Positions 11,252 through 24,006 of a DNA stretch of 64,000 nucleotides are shown piece by piece; within the stretch, counting starts at the first letter, position 1, and each line of letters starts with the position of its first letter. Source of the stretch: Trema orientale (lineage: Eukaryota > Streptophyta > Magnoliopsida > Rosales > Cannabaceae). The notes below the pieces were generated by a model that saw only the letters and a list, made by a program, of their open reading frames with translations, was not told where the DNA came from and did no database searches. A program made the position numbers and the translations under genes. Location of the stretch: contig JXTC01000012.1 of NCBI GenBank assembly GCA_002914845.1, positions 792,774-856,773 on the forward strand, in the 5' to 3' direction.

Positions 11252-14200
11252 ATGGGACTCTGTCATGGAAAACCCATTGAGAATCGCCAACCTCAATCCG
11301 AAACCTCCATAATTCACGATGGGAATGACCCTGTATCGAATTCCCAGACCCGAAAATCCTCGAACTTTCCCTTCTACAGCCCAAGTCCTCTTCCCAGTCT
11401 CTTCAAGAACTCTCCGGCCAACTCAAGCGTTAGCTCCACCCCTTTGAGGATCTTCAAGCGGCCGTTTCCGCCTCCGTCTCCGGCGAAGCACATTCGTGCC
11501 TTGTTAGCCCGGCGCCACGGCTCGATCAAGCCCAACGAGGCCTCAATCCCTGAAGGGAGTGAGTGTGAGCTTGGCTTGGATAAGAATTTTGGGTTCTCAA
11601 AGCATTTTGGAGCCCATTATGAGCTTGGGGAAGAAGTGGGGCGTGGGCATTTCGGATATACTTGCTCAGCAAAAGCAAAGAAGGGGAGTTTAAAGGGCCA
11701 GGATGTGGCTGTCAAGGTTATTCCAAAATCAAAGGTATTGGTTTTCGTTGTTTCAATTGCTTTTAGGAGCTTTGTGACGTTCTTTTGGTGAATCAAGTTC
11801 ATTTGGTTAATTCAACTGGAAATTTATAGTTGCATGTTATAATTCTAGTTCTTATGGAAGTTTGATTTGAATTGTATTGATACCTGTTGAATAATCTTCA
11901 AAGAGTAGAGATAATTTGACCTCAATATCCTATTAGAATATAGTTTTGCATTGGTGGACTCTTGTTTTGACTTGGTCTACATAATTGTGTGATTTGTATA
12001 TAATATTATAGAGGTCTAAGCAAAGAATAGTAGTTTGATCACATTTGCAGGTTTATATGCATGACCACCATGATTGATCATGTTATAGTTCATGTTCATA
12101 AAAGAGCATCTATAAGATGGTTAAACTTTCTGAAACCAGTACAATGTCGACATTGAAATAATTGGCGGGATGCACTGGTTTCTGTTAATTAAGGGAGCAT
12201 TGGTTTTAACGTTTGTTTTGGCTTAGTCAAGTTGTACATTTGTTTGATATAGTGATGACCGTGTCGTTGTGTCCTTACGCCAAAACAGACAAGTACATTG
12301 TCCTCTTCTTTACATTGCTAATTTCATTTTCTTTCAAGGGTCTCCGGAAGTTCTCTTCCAAATCACTGGGATAAATATGAGAGTTGCAACTATTAATTTA
12401 TTGTTAAATATGTTTTTGTCCGTGGGCCTAAGTCCATCAAAAGTGCTTTGTTTCTGTGCTTATGAGAGCTGTTTTTGCAGATGACGACAGCGATTGCTAT
12501 AGAGGATGTAAGGAGAGAAGTGAAGATACTTCGTGCTCTGACAGGACATAAGAACTTAGTGCAGTTCTATGATGCCTATGAAGATGATGACAATGTTTTT
12601 GTAGTGATGGAGTATGTTCGAATTGCTCAAATTTTCTCAATGTACATAATATGGTGTTGGATTTTGAGGCCTTTGGTTTTGTTTTTCCTCTTTTTTCCTA
12701 TAAGTAAGGCACTATAGGTTAGTGATTTTGATAAATGGCCTCAAATTAATAATCAAATTCATTCGGCTGTGTGAAAACTATGTTTGAAGTTGTCAATCTG
12801 TGTTTATGGAGTCCATCAAAGCTTTATGCTCAATGCAGAGCCTAATTTTGTCCGCACTATGTGTAGAAATGTCTTTTGTGAAAATAGAGATGAGCAGATT
12901 GAGTGATGTGATACTTTAGATACCTTCCAAGAGTAAAATATCTACCGTTATAATGAAGGTTTTAGTAGCGGGGACTAAAGTAGTATCCTTTTTTTTTCCC
13001 TGCTGTAATTTTTTTCCCCTGAAATAAGGCTCTGTATGTTTTATGTTAAAAATAGTGTGGATATGTGTCTTGCAAAAGCTATGTGATGCTATGAGTTAAA
13101 TTTTCTAAACTAATTATGCTTATATGTAATGTTTTTCAGGCTGTGCAAAGGAGGTGAACTATTGGATAGAATACTTTCAAGGTACCATTTCGTATGAAAA
13201 GCTTTCTTTTAGCCCCAAAGAAGACATATATACTCCATTTTACTGCGAACTACTGGCCTTTTCTGTCTCTATCTCACTATTTATGTTACTATTGCATTTG
13301 CTAGGGGTGGAAAATATTCTGAAGACGATGCAAAGGCAGTTATGGTGCAGATCTTAAGTGTGGTTGCTTTTTGTCATCTCCAAGGCGTAGTTCACCGAGA
13401 CCTCAAACCGGAGGTATTTTTTCATTTTCATCTTTTTCAGTTGGGGGGCAGGGGAGGGGAGAGCGGGATGTTACCCAAGTGTCCTGATCATATTACGTTC
13501 TCTGAAACTAAAACCTTATCCTGGTTTGAGTTTTGCAGTTTTGGGAGTGGTGGTAACTTGACAAGTCTATAGATTTTTAGATGAACTTCAATTTTATCTT
13601 TTTATGTCGTGGTGCCTTTCTTCCACCATCAGTTTTAAACTATACCCATCTGTGTGTACTATATCAATTTGTAGCATCATCTGAGTTGTTCTTTCATGAA
13701 AACATGTGGTGCTGCATTGGCTACAGATATCTTCTTTTTTTTTTTGGTCCTGAAGTATTATGTATACCGGAAATGCACATGATAATTTTTTTTTTTTTTT
13801 TTTTCCCGTCCAATAATGATGTGTATATGAATGCTTGTCTCATGTAGTTATGATTCTGTTGTCTTGCAGTCTCCTTTTTGTTAACATCAATCTTTTTTTT
13901 TTTTCTTTTTCTGCTTCAGAATTTTCTTTTTGTATCAAAGGATGAGAATTCCACATTGAAGGCAATTGATTTTGGACTCTCTGACTATGTAAAGCCAGGT
14001 CTGGACATTATCTCAGATATATCCTTCTGATTAATTTTGAAGACTAGATTGGTTCTAATAATCACAATTTTTTGCAGATGAGAGATTAAACGATATTGTA
14101 GGAAGTGCATATTATGTAGCTCCTGAAGTTCTACATAGGTCATACGGGACTGAAGCAGACATGTGGAGTATTGGAGTAATTGCCTATATCCTTTTATGTG

Positions 14201-15026
14201 GAAGTCGACCTTTTTGGGCCCGGACTGAATCTGGTATCTTCCGAGCTGTCCTTAAAGCAGATCCAAGCTTTGATGAAGCCCCATGGCCAGCTTTGTCTTC
14301 TGATGCAAGAGATTTTGTAAAAAGATTATTGAACAAGGATTTCCGGAAGAGGCTAACAGCTGCTCAGGCTCTAAGTAAGTTACTGAAGTGATCTAAACAT
14401 TTTAGAGACCTGATTTCATGCAGTAGCTTTTTTCATTGTTTCCACTTCGTGTTCATCAAAATATTTTCAAAATTCAACAATCAAAAAAATAGGGAATGAG
14501 AGGATTTGTCTCTCTTTCCCGTATGAGTTCAGAGGGTGACATTACATATTCAATTTTGACTGAGTTTGGAGGCATATAGAAAAAATTTGTGATCAAGAAT
14601 CATGACAACCAATTTCTTTGTTTAGGTCATCCATGGTTAGCTGATTATCAAGATGTAAAGGTGCCTACAGACATGATAGTGTACAAGCTTGTAAAAGCTT
14701 ATATATGCTCTTCTTCCCTGCGGAAATCAGCATTAGCGGTGAGTAGTTGTTATGATGTGATTGTTTTTTTTCACTTTAGTTTTTCTTTATCTCATTTGTA
14801 TCTTAATCTATTGCTTGCAATTTCTTTTGCATGAGAAAGAGTATGTTCCTACTTTGTTTCGTATTTCTTTTCTTTTCTCTTTCCCCTTTTATTAGGACTA
14901 GGTCACTCAGTTTGAAAGTCGGTTCAATTTGAACAGGGCCAAAACCACATCCTGAGGATACAAGTGGATGTGGACTCAGGCTTGAACTGGCTTTACCAGA
15001 CTGACTTAGAGTTATAGAGGAATAAA

Positions 15027-15072
<46 letters not shown>

Positions 15073-16225
15073 TTTCTGCCTATTTGTGTTGAATACAAAT
15101 GACTTACTGCCTTAACTAGAAAGTACCGTAACTTGGAATGAATAGAGTAAATTAATCTTTCCAGTAAAATCTTAACTTCACTGTTCATATTACTGGCATA
15201 AACACAATATTCTTGTCAGAAGCAATATATAAATGGAGTAAAATTGTTTTGCCACTGTGGTAGGCTCTTGCGAAGACATTGACAGTACCACAGCTAGCTT
15301 ATTTGCGGGACCAATTTATGCAGTTAGGGCCAAACAAAAGCGGATTCATCTCTATGCAGAACTTTAAGACAGTAAGCTATTTTTTTTCACTTGAATCTAT
15401 CGTTCCGATATTATCTGTAACCGTTCATTCTAACATTGGAAATTTCATCAGGGTATAGTAAAGAACTCCACTGATGCCATGAAGGATTCACGGGTTACAG
15501 ATTACGTTCACATGGTAATATTGCCAAGATTCTGTATTTGTTTCTTGTAACTCGTTATTTTTCTCAATGTTCCTAGGTAAAAGTTTTTCAACTTTTGGTT
15601 GCTTATGTGTTACTTATGGTACAGATTAGCTCCATTCAGTATAGAAAATTGGATTTCGAAGAATTCTGCGCTGCTGCCATAAGTGTACATCAGCTGGAAG
15701 GAATGGAAACCTGGGAGCAACATGCAAGGCGAGCCTACGAGCTGTTTGAGAAGGATGGAAACAGACCAATTATGATCGAAGAACTCGCATCGGTACATAC
15801 AAATTTCTCCATTCACTCTTGTACAGAGAAGAAGAATGTTAGAAATTACTACTACTACTACTATATATTGCATACACACAAAAAGCTATCAAGTTGCCAA
15901 ACCCAATTTTTTTGGTTAATAGCCAGTTGTCTTTCTTGAATATTTACTTTCCATCGACATCCCCAGAAGGTCAAAAACACTAAATAAAATAATCCATTCA
16001 GGTTCTTTTTAGTTACCACAACTAGAATACTAGATCCTAGTACTAATTCTTTTTAATTTTTCTTTTTTGTTGTTTCCTTTTTTTCAGGAACTTGGACTTA
16101 GTCCGTCAGTACCTGTCCATGTAGTTCTTCAAGACTGGATCAGACATTCCGATGGGAAGCTTAGCTTTCTGGGTTTTGTCAGACTTCTGCACGGTGTTTC
16201 TTCCCGCTCATTTCAGAAAGCTTGA
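11252..16225 (+). CDS. CRK: CDPK-related protein kinase (CRK family), 11 coding exons, 576 aa
   Basis: Ser/Thr kinase of the CRK branch of the CDPK superfamily, expected at the plasma membrane. Exons inferred from GT-AG sites and frame: 11252-11734, 12481-12611, 13140-13181, 13305-13413, 13920-13998, 14078-14374, 14626-14738, 15264-15371, 15452-15514, 15625-15792, 16088-16225; their lengths sum to 1731 nt with all junctions in frame. The start MGLCHG offers Gly2 for myristoylation and Cys4 for palmitoylation. A Ser/Pro-rich variable region follows to about residue 120. The kinase domain begins near 123 (GRGHFG loop 130-135, Lys155, HRD with Asp251, DFG at 272-274, APE motif present). The C-terminal part corresponds to the CDPK regulatory region, with degenerate EF-hands and no clear canonical Ca2+ loop, as usual in CRKs. 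Length and N-terminus resemble Arabidopsis CRK1 from memory; the exact paralogue is not certain. All key residues are intact. Confidence 0.93.
15029..15070. repeat. (AT)21 microsatellite in intron 7 of the CRK gene
   Basis: An uninterrupted AT dinucleotide run of about 42 bases between coding exons 7 and 8. Likely length-polymorphic. Confidence 0.95.
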
Positions 16226-16984
16226 AAGTTGAAACCAAACCTGTGCACCAAGTGTAATCTTTTCTCCCATCCTTCCAACCTCCTTTGATCGAAACGTCTC
16301 AAACCGAACAAAAGTGGGGTTTCTGTTCGAAAATTTCTCCGACATCAAACGCGCTAGCATTTTTCTTGTTCCCAAGGAGTGATGCTGCAAACCGAAGAAG
16401 TCCTGCCCATATGGCATTTGTTGCTGATGAGACCATTATAGCATGTTCTCAAGTCAGTTTTTCTTTTTCTTTTTTTTCCTTTTTTTTTCCCTCCTCTTTC
16501 GGAGAACTTACATAAGGGTTTGCCTCCTCATTGGTGCTTTCAAGTTTAGAGGATTGTACAGATGAGAATTGTAGATTAAGAATGTATTTAGGACTAAGCA
16601 AACTGCTTTCAAACTCAGGTTAAGTTTGGGTTCATCCTTCTCTCATACTTGCTGCACTGTTCTTTAGTTTTCCTAATAATAGTAATAATAATAAAATCTC
16701 ATTGTGTTACTGGAAAACTAATGTTAAATCTAATATGCCAGATGGTTTTGTTGGTGGCACCAGCTATTTTAAAAACATTATTGTGGTTTTGGTTTGGACC
16801 ACTGATAGTGTCAATGGCAATAGTATAGCTCTGGCATTCAGCTTCTGCATGTGCCAATATCATGTTGATGCAACTTTATTTCATTTCTTTACTTATTATT
16901 ATTATTATTAATATTATTGAATTAGAGGTCAAGAATAAGAGTATTCGTGTAAATATATTATAAAATAAAAGCAGCAAAAATATC

Positions 16985-17056
16985 GACTCCACTGGGGATC
17001 GAACCCAGAATCTCTGGTTCCGTAGACCAGCGCCTTATCCATTGGGCCATGGAGTC
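16985..17056 (-). tRNA. tRNA-Arg (anticodon ACG)
   Basis: On the minus strand a 72-nt sequence folds as a standard cloverleaf. The acceptor stem pairs GACTCCA with TGGAGTC. The anticodon stem CTGGT/ACCAG encloses the loop CTACGGA with anticodon ACG. The T arm carries GGTTCGATCCC (B box). A T run follows the 3' end (complement of 16977-16981), fitting an RNA polymerase III terminator. There is no intron and no encoded CCA, as expected for a nuclear tRNA gene. Confidence 0.95.
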
Positions 17057-17670
17057 TTGATTACGTGTATTACTGTAGTTATTTACTTAAACGAAACTTG
17101 TTTCTGAAATTGGTTTTGGCTTCCTAAATAATAAATAATAATAATAATAATTCTCATTGAATACTTCCAAACATGTAAAATCCATGTGAGGTACATAGGA
17201 ACACACATACGTATACTGATGATAAATATTTAAAATACTATACTGATATCACATGATTACAAAACACATGGATTTGTATTTTGGAGGATTATTTATTTTT
17301 AAATATTTAAGGGCATGTTTTCATTTTTGTAGAAACATGATTCTGCTACCATAATTTCTACGTAATCAACATTTATTTTTGAAACTGAATATTTGTTTAA
17401 TTATTCAACTAGATTCCAGTTAGGCCCTCAACAAAATCTAGTGTTTATTAAACCAACATAGGTATTTCATTGACTAGAAAACGTTTTTACTTTTCAAAAA
17501 AAAAAAAATTTAGTTTAGTAAAAACTTTTGCAGGTAATTCACATAATAACTTGCATGGTATATGGATCACTCTCTCAAAGTAGACTACTTATATATTGCA
17601 ATCATCGGAATAGTGCCCAAGGCCGTCTCAACATAATTTGGGACCTTAAGTAAAATTTTAAAATATGGGC
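17057..17670. other. Intergenic DNA between the tRNA gene and the transposon nest
   Basis: No gene seen. From about 17610 the sequence reads like one end of an older GGGCC-rich transposon (GTGCCCAAGGCCGTCTC, then TTGGGACCTTAAG) interrupted at 17670 by the gypsy insertion. Confidence 0.35.
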
Positions 17671-18411
17671 TGTGGGGCCTATTTTCGTAATGTGTGCCAC
17701 AAGAACTGAAGATAGCTGGACAGGTGACAGAAGATTGTAAGCTTAACACAGGCACCGAGAATACTATTTAAATATCACGTGAACTTCGTGTGACGTTATG
17801 CGGGCCCGCTAACCCACATAAATAAAAGCCGACCCCACCTCGGGTTCATATCGCACAGATCCTGGGCAGGTCTAGTTGACCCCAGACCTCCTCTCATGGT
17901 CTGAAGGGTCAGAGGCCCTTGAGGTCTTCCATCGAATTGTCTTTATAGGTAACGCTCAGCCTTGGATTCAGACAGCATTTAATGCAGTATTGTGGTCACC
18001 ATATGTAGTAGGTGAACCACCTTAACAGAGCAACAGATAATCACGATCTCGTCTCTTCTGGACATGTACTAGAGAAAATCAGAGAGAGTAGGTCATGTTA
18101 ACTCAAAAGAGATTACAGCATCCATAATCCGTAATTTCTGGAGCAGGTAATGATGGAAGGAAGTAATTGTTCCTGGAATTAGGGGCCACAAGGTTCCTAA
18201 TTCTAGGGGTATAAATAGCACACATCATTTTCGGTAAGGGGGATATAGATAACTTCTATTTGTTATTTAGCTCAAATATATATATATGTATCTTACTTAA
18301 GCATCGAAGAGTCATGCAGGTGGCCACCTCCGTCTTCCCGCTCCGGTCTGAATGCAGAGTTAACTTGAAGTAGCAAGAACACGTAGACAGTTGGTAGGAA
18401 TAGCCCCAATA
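17671..18411 (+). repeat. 5' LTR of the Tat-type gypsy element
   Basis: The 741-bp repeat begins TGTGGGGCC and ends CCCCAATA (ancestral end CA, judging from the other copy). It aligns along its length with 45924-46653 and includes shared words such as GTAACGCTCAGCCTT and ATAAATAGCACACATC, the latter probably the TATA region. Confidence 0.9.
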
Positions 18412-18412
18412 G

Positions 18413-18430
18413 TTTGGCACCATCTGTGTG
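18413..18430 (+). promoter_or_regulatory. Primer binding site candidate of the Tat element
   Basis: TTTGGCACCATCTGTGTG lies two bases after the 5' LTR and contains the TGGCNCC start expected for a tRNA 3'-CCA complement. The identity of the tRNA was not determined. Confidence 0.6.
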
Positions 18431-18503
18431 AAGGCACACAAGAAAAAGAGTTAAAAGTTTCACGTTGACGCTTTTCCCTGAACAAAAAGTCGTACGATAT
18501 TAG

Positions 18504-20010
18504 ATGGCACCCTCGAGAATAACGACAAGAAGCACGCAGCCTGAGGTCAAAGAAAGCCCTCAGGAGACGTGGCCCAGCTTAGAGCAAAAGCTAGACCAAA
18601 TGCTTGCCATCCTGATGCAAGCAAACAAAAAGGCGGAGATGGCTCATGAGACCATCCTGGGCCTAAAGAACGAGGTTGCCAATGTCCGCAGAGATAATGT
18701 CTGTCTTGAAGGATTATTGGCAAGTGAAGCTAGGAGCGAATAGAGGGATGACTTCGATGAGGAGGCCTAACAGGAAGTCAGAGAGTAGCACATCCTAGTA
18801 AGAGTGAAAGTCTCTGTACTAGCTAGATCGTAGATTCGAGAGAAGCAACAGAGTCACATGAGGCCCTTCCAGATGGAAGCAATGGCAGACAGGCAAAGCC
18901 AAAGAACCACTGCGAATGCATCTCCTGACTAGAAATGAGAAATGATGGTAGAACTTAGCAAAAGATTCGGGGCTCACCACAATCAGACCCCCGTGAATTT
19001 TGCAGAACAGGCCATACGGGGAATCAATCGAACGGCCTTCACCAATTGGATTCAGCTAGAGCTCAAGTCGAAAGATTTCACGGCCCCGACACTTAAGCCA
19101 TTCAAAGGAAAGACAGATACCCTCAACCACATCTACCAGTTCTAATAGAAGATGGCCTTGGAGACTAAAAATGAGGCCATAGTTTGTAAGGTCTTCTCCA
19201 TCACGTTGATAGGGCCAGCTTTATCATGGTTTAGATAGCTCCTAGAAAGATCTATAAACAGGTTCAAAGACTTTTGCAAACTATTCTTGAAACAGTATGC
19301 AAATGTCATGGGGCAGCAGAAGACCATGCGGGACTTGGATCACTTGGAACAATCTGCGGAAGACCCCAAGGGAATATTTGTCTCGCTTCTTAGATATGAT
19401 GTCTTAAATACACGATGCTGACTCGATCCAAACTACAAGTTCCTACGTTAGAGGCTTACACCTGGGGTCATGTTGTCAGATCACCTGCTCTTGAATTTTC
19501 CATATGACTTGTCTGACATATTGGTAAAATCAGAAAGAGTCTTCAGAGTATTGGAGAGCCACCAGAAAGCACCAAAAGCTTCTGCGGTAATAATAACAGC
19601 TACACTGACGAAGACCCCGATGGTGTAGGGAGTGAAGAGACCTGTCCAGACCCAAGGGCCGACTCCCAAACAGGCAGCCCTAGGCCTGTCCAGTCAGGAA
19701 GGTGACAAATAGAGGATATTTAAAGACCCTCCGCCCAAATTCGAGCTCAATATGACCATCGACGTAATATTCCTCTAGAATAAAGATAAGAGCATTCTTA
19801 AAGATCCTTCTAAGTCTGGTGTCCTGGATCATATGAAAAATAGGAACAAGTACCGCCAATTTCACAAAGACCATGAGTATGATACCGTTCATTGCTGTAG
19901 CCTCTATGCACAGGTTATGATGGCTATTCAAGCTGGTAAATTGAAGCAATACGTGAAGGCAAGTAGGAATCAATCGAAAGAGGGTGTTACCGGTTAGGAT
20001 AAAAAGAAGC
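18504..20010 (+). pseudogene. Degenerate gag of the Tat element
   Basis: Fragments in the plus frames give a short N-terminal coiled region (18504-18743, start MAPSRITTRS) and a retrotransposon gag core near 19080-19430 (words FKGKTDTLNHIYQF, IGPALSW, KDFCKLFLKQYAN). In-frame stops fall where Gln or Arg is expected, e.g. a TAATAG pair just after 19143 in place of Gln-Gln. No intact capsid protein could be made. Confidence 0.75.
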
Positions 20011-20132
20011 AGGCCTAGGCCTCACGATCGAGAGAACAACCTCTAAGGATAGTCCCAATGATCGTGGGCAGACCAGAGCTGACCTAGAGCCAGAAGGAAA
20101 AAGCAAAGCTACAGAAAAGGACCGAGAAGAGG

Positions 20133-20640
20133 GTGAAGCACTTGAGGGGCCCAGACCATTCCCTGAATCATCTAACAATGAAGGAAAGCTATGCCTCCAC
20201 CACACCAATTACTTTCAACCAGCAGGATTTGACCATGATGTGCCTGCCTCACGACGACCTTTTGGTGATCAAACTACAGATTGATTCTTCGATAGTTGGG
20301 AGGGTTCTGGTTGACGGCAAGAGCAATGCCGATGTTCTATTTCTTAGCACCTTCGAGAGCATGGGTCTGAATCAGAATACGCTCAGGCCGACCTGCCAAA
20401 CACTATTTGCCTTTAACAATAGCAAGGTCAGCCCCTAGGGCATCATGACTTTGAAAGTCTCTGCTGCGGAAAGATGCCTCGACGTGGATTTTATCATCAT
20501 CAATTATTAGTCCTCTTTCAATGCCATTATAGGGAGAAGATTGATTTACGCTATGCATGGAGTCGCATCGACTTTCCACCAAGTTCTGAGGTGTTAGTCG
20601 AAAGACGGGACTTATACAATAGACATTAGAGGCGATCAAG
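20133..20640 (+). pseudogene. Aspartic protease remnant of the Tat element
   Basis: The frame reads VGRVLVDGKSNADVLF, matching the retropepsin motif usually written VDGGSSADILF; the catalytic Asp is kept. The flap-side word FNAIIGR follows near 20520. A stop at about 20437 separates it from the next segment. Confidence 0.7.
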
Positions 20641-20801
20641 CTTCTATAAAGAAATACTTTTTAACAATCTTGAAAGGGTCTAGGAAGGTGGCGAGCGTCT
20701 CGGTAGAAGATAAATAGCAATTAAAGGACTGCTTACCGGCATAAATGAAGTAGATAGAAGAAGAGTCTAATGGGCTAGAAACCATAATCAAAGAGCTGAC
20801 G

Positions 20802-21692
20802 GTGATCCCTTTGGAGGAATCAGACTCGGGGAAAGTAGTCCTAGTCGGGGTCCTACTACCAGAAGAAGAAAGAAAAAAATTAGTGGAATTCTTAAAGCTG
20901 AACAAGGACGTCTTCGCTTGGTCCCACAATGATATGCCCAGAATAGATCCTATACACGCCTGCCATCGATTGAATATTGACCCCAACTTTCCCCCGATAA
21001 GGCAGAAGCCCAGAAGATTTGTGCCAGAGAAAAATAGTGCTATCAATAAGGAGGTAGAGAAGCTACTAGAGAATAACTTAATCATAGAATGCGTACATCC
21101 TCGCTGGATCTCCAACCCAGTAGTGGTAAAAAAGAATAGCGGGGACGACCAGACCTGCATAGATTTTGCCAACCTGAATAAGGTATGCCCGAAGGATAGC
21201 TACCCCTTACCAAAGATTGATAAGATTGTCGATGCTAGGACTGGCTATAGTAGGATGAGCCTCTTAGACGTCTACTCTAGATACAATCAAATTCCACTGT
21301 ATGATGAAGATCAAATCCATAATGTGTTCATCACGGAACGAGGCCTGTATTATTACAAACGTATGCCATTTGGTTTGAAGAACGCAGGAATATCCTACCA
21401 GAGGCTAATGTATAAGATATTCATCGAGCTACTGGGAAAAACAATGGAAGTCTATATTGACAACATGGTTATGAAGAGTAAAGGAGCCACAGACCATTTG
21501 GGCCATTTGGATGAATATTTCCAAATTCTAAGGTACTACCAAATACATCTGAACCATAAGAAATGCACCTTCGGGGTATCTTCTAGCCAATTCCTGAGGT
21601 ACATAGTGAGCAGAAGAGGCATTGAAGCTAACCCCACCCAATTATCATCGATTATAGATATACAAAGACCCTCAACTGTTAGGGAGGTTTAA
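20802..21692 (+). pseudogene. Reverse transcriptase of the Tat element, long ORF with altered active site
   Basis: A 296-codon open frame covers the RT palm. Landmarks are RRFVPEKNSAINKEVEKLL, CIDFANLNKVCPKDSYPLP, LLDVYSRYNQIPL, MPFGLKNAG and the active-site box. That box reads YIDN instead of YIDD, so one catalytic Asp is lost. This is the longest frame left in the element. Confidence 0.88.
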
Positions 21693-22168
21693 CGTCTGAC
21701 TGAGAAAATAGCAGCACTAAGTCGATTCGTCTCCAAAATATCCGATTGATGTCGGCCTTTTTTCCAATGTATCGAGAAATGCTCTTCATCATCTAAAGTG
21801 AAGAACAGGATAAGGCATTGACATATTTCAAAGAATATTTAAGCCACTCACCTATCCTATCTTCACCAAAAGAAGGACAATGTTTGTATACCTATTTAGT
21901 GGTGTTTGATGTGGCAGTCAGCACTGTACTATTCGTTGAGGAGGAAGGCAAACATAAGCCCATGTTTTGCATAAGTAGGATGCTTCTGGATGCAGAGACA
22001 CGGTACAAAACGGTCGAGAAATTAGTTTTGGCTCTGGTAAATGTAAAGAAGAGGTTAAGACAATACTTCAAAGCGTACCCAGTCATGATATACACGGATT
22101 TTCCCATCTGGCAGATTTTGGCTAAGCCAGATCTGTCAGGGTATCTAACTAAATTGGCCACGAGTTAG
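21693..22168 (+). pseudogene. RNase H (first copy) of the Tat element
   Basis: After the stop that ends RT, the frame at 21818-22168 carries the gypsy RNase H region: FKEYLSHSPILSSP, LYTYLVVFDVAVSTVLF, then MLLDAETRYKTVEKLVLALV and KPDLSGYLTKLA. The LSD-type catalytic position reads FDVA. A stop and frame change separate it from RT. Confidence 0.75.
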
Positions 22169-22218
22169 GAATATATGACATCGAGTACCAACCTCGAATA
22201 GCTAAAAAGGGACAAGTT

Positions 22219-22700
22219 ATGGCAGACTTCTTGGTAGAAATCCAATCCTTATGCAAGCCGCAAAGCCCAGCAAAAGTACCCCTAGAATATAGCTCCGCCT
22301 GGACCTTCTACACCGACGGGTCCACAAACACATCAGGGTCTGGCATCAGAATAGTCTTGCGGACCCCCGCAGGACTCAAGATAGAGAGAGCCCTGAGGCT
22401 CGGATTCCAAGCAACCAACAACGAGGCAGAAAATGAGGCATTGCTGCAAGGTTTGGAGTTAGCTACCCACTTCAGGATAAAAAGCATTATAGTGAAAATC
22501 AATTTGCAACTGATAGTGGGTCATATAAAAGGAGACTTTGAAGTAAAAATGTCGAGGCTACACAAGTACTTCTTAAAGATAATGGGGATAAAGAATTGTT
22601 TCAGCGAATTTGATATTGAGCAGGTGCCCAGAGAAATAAACCAAAAGGCTGACGGATTGGCTAAAAATTGCGTCACTGGGAGAGACGGTCAAGCATACAG
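22219..22700 (+). pseudogene. Second (archaeal-type) RNase H of the Tat element
   Basis: The frame shows WTFYTDGSTNTSGSG, NNEAENEALLQGLELA, QLIVGHIKGDFEVK and REINQKADGLAK, in the order of the additional RNase H found in Tat-lineage gypsy elements. The first acidic site (YTDGS) and the Glu are present. The third (usually D in the DSQL word) reads KINLQL, so Asp is replaced by Asn. Two RNase H copies in tandem are the strongest lineage marker here. Confidence 0.82.
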
Positions 22701-22764
22701 AAGTGCTACTGGAGGACGAATACACGAGGGACCCACAAGAGAATCCCGTGTATCACGTATTCAT

Positions 22765-24006
22765 GACCGAACCTGAGATTGAGTGTTGGATGACACCAAT
22801 TACCCAGTACTTGACAGAGGGAAGGCTACCAGAAGACGTCGTTGTGGTGAGATCAATCAGAATGAAGGTTGCCCAATACGCAATAGTGAAAGGCTAATTA
22901 TACAGAAGGTCGGTAATAGGACCAATGCTCAGGTGCATAGGGCCAGTAAAAACGCAAAGGTTGATGGAGGAGATTCACGAAGGAGTGTGTAGCAACCATT
23001 TCGACAGATGGAGCCTCACCCATAAAGCTCTGACTGTAGGATATTTTTGGCCATACATAATGATCGAAGCAGTTCAATTTGTCAAGAAATGCGATAGATG
23101 TCAGAGATTGCAGTTCTAAAATGCCAACCTGCGGAGGAACTATATTCAATCATAACCCTTGGCCCTTCGCTCAGTGTGGTCTAGATATCGTTGGGGAACT
23201 CCCTAGAAGTCCTCGGGATAAGTACGTCTTGCTAGCCACGAACTACTTCACTAAGTGGCTAAAAGCCGAAGCCTATACCACTATCAACAAGGCCGACACG
23301 ATTAACTTCATCTAGAAAAAGATAATTTGCCACTATGGAATCCCAAACGAAATATATGCCGATCATGGCATGTAGTTCTAGAATATTAAACTAAAAGAGT
23401 TATGCGACTTGTATGATATCAGGCTCAATTTTTCATATGTAAGCTACCCTCAAGGGAACGGCTAAGCAGAAGCAACAAATAAGGCCATTTTCGGCAACAT
23501 CAAGAAAAAATTAGAGTCGACTAAAGGAAAGTGGTTAGAAAAGCTGCCAGCCATAGTATGGGTCCACTGAACTACTGAATGAAGATTAACAGGGAGAACA
23601 CCTTTCGTTATGGTGTACGGGTCAGAAGCCATGATCCCGATCTAAATCGGTCTCCCAAACCTTCGCTCAGAGGTGGTAAAGGATACCTCATTGAATGAAC
23701 AGTAACTAAGCTGCAACACAGACCTCCTTGAGGAAGCTAGAGACGTGGCCCTAATCCATCTGGCTTCTTACCACTAATCGACTAGATCTTACTACGCGAA
23801 AAAAGTCAATATTCCTCGATTTAGCACTGGAGATTAGGTTCTAAAGGTCAGAACAAGAAATTCTTCAAAACTGAATTCTAACTGGGTTGGGCCCTTCGAA
23901 GTAATCAAGACACTTGACAATGGCACATAATTTCTGAAAGAAGTCAAGACTAGGAAGAACCTATCCAACATATGGAACCCCCAACACTTGAAGAAATACT
24001 ATATGT
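22765..24006 (+). pseudogene. Integrase of the Tat element, broken by several stops
   Basis: The zinc-finger region is at 22925-23119 (HEGVCSNH, then CDRCQR). The core follows with CGLDIVGELP, YADHG and QGNG-stop-AEATNKAI, i.e. all three acidic positions can be traced but stops interrupt (for example CAA to TAA near 23463). The C-terminal part ends near NPQHLKKYYM at about 24005. Confidence 0.8.

Noticed and set aside
13154..13847. Frames running through introns of the CRK gene
   Set aside because: They read through splice sites; exon parts are already in the CRK model and intron parts have no conservation.
19480..20210. Minus-strand frames opposite gag of the Tat element
   Set aside because: The plus strand reads as decayed gag; the opposite frames show no domain, unlike the antisense ORF at 42915-45460.
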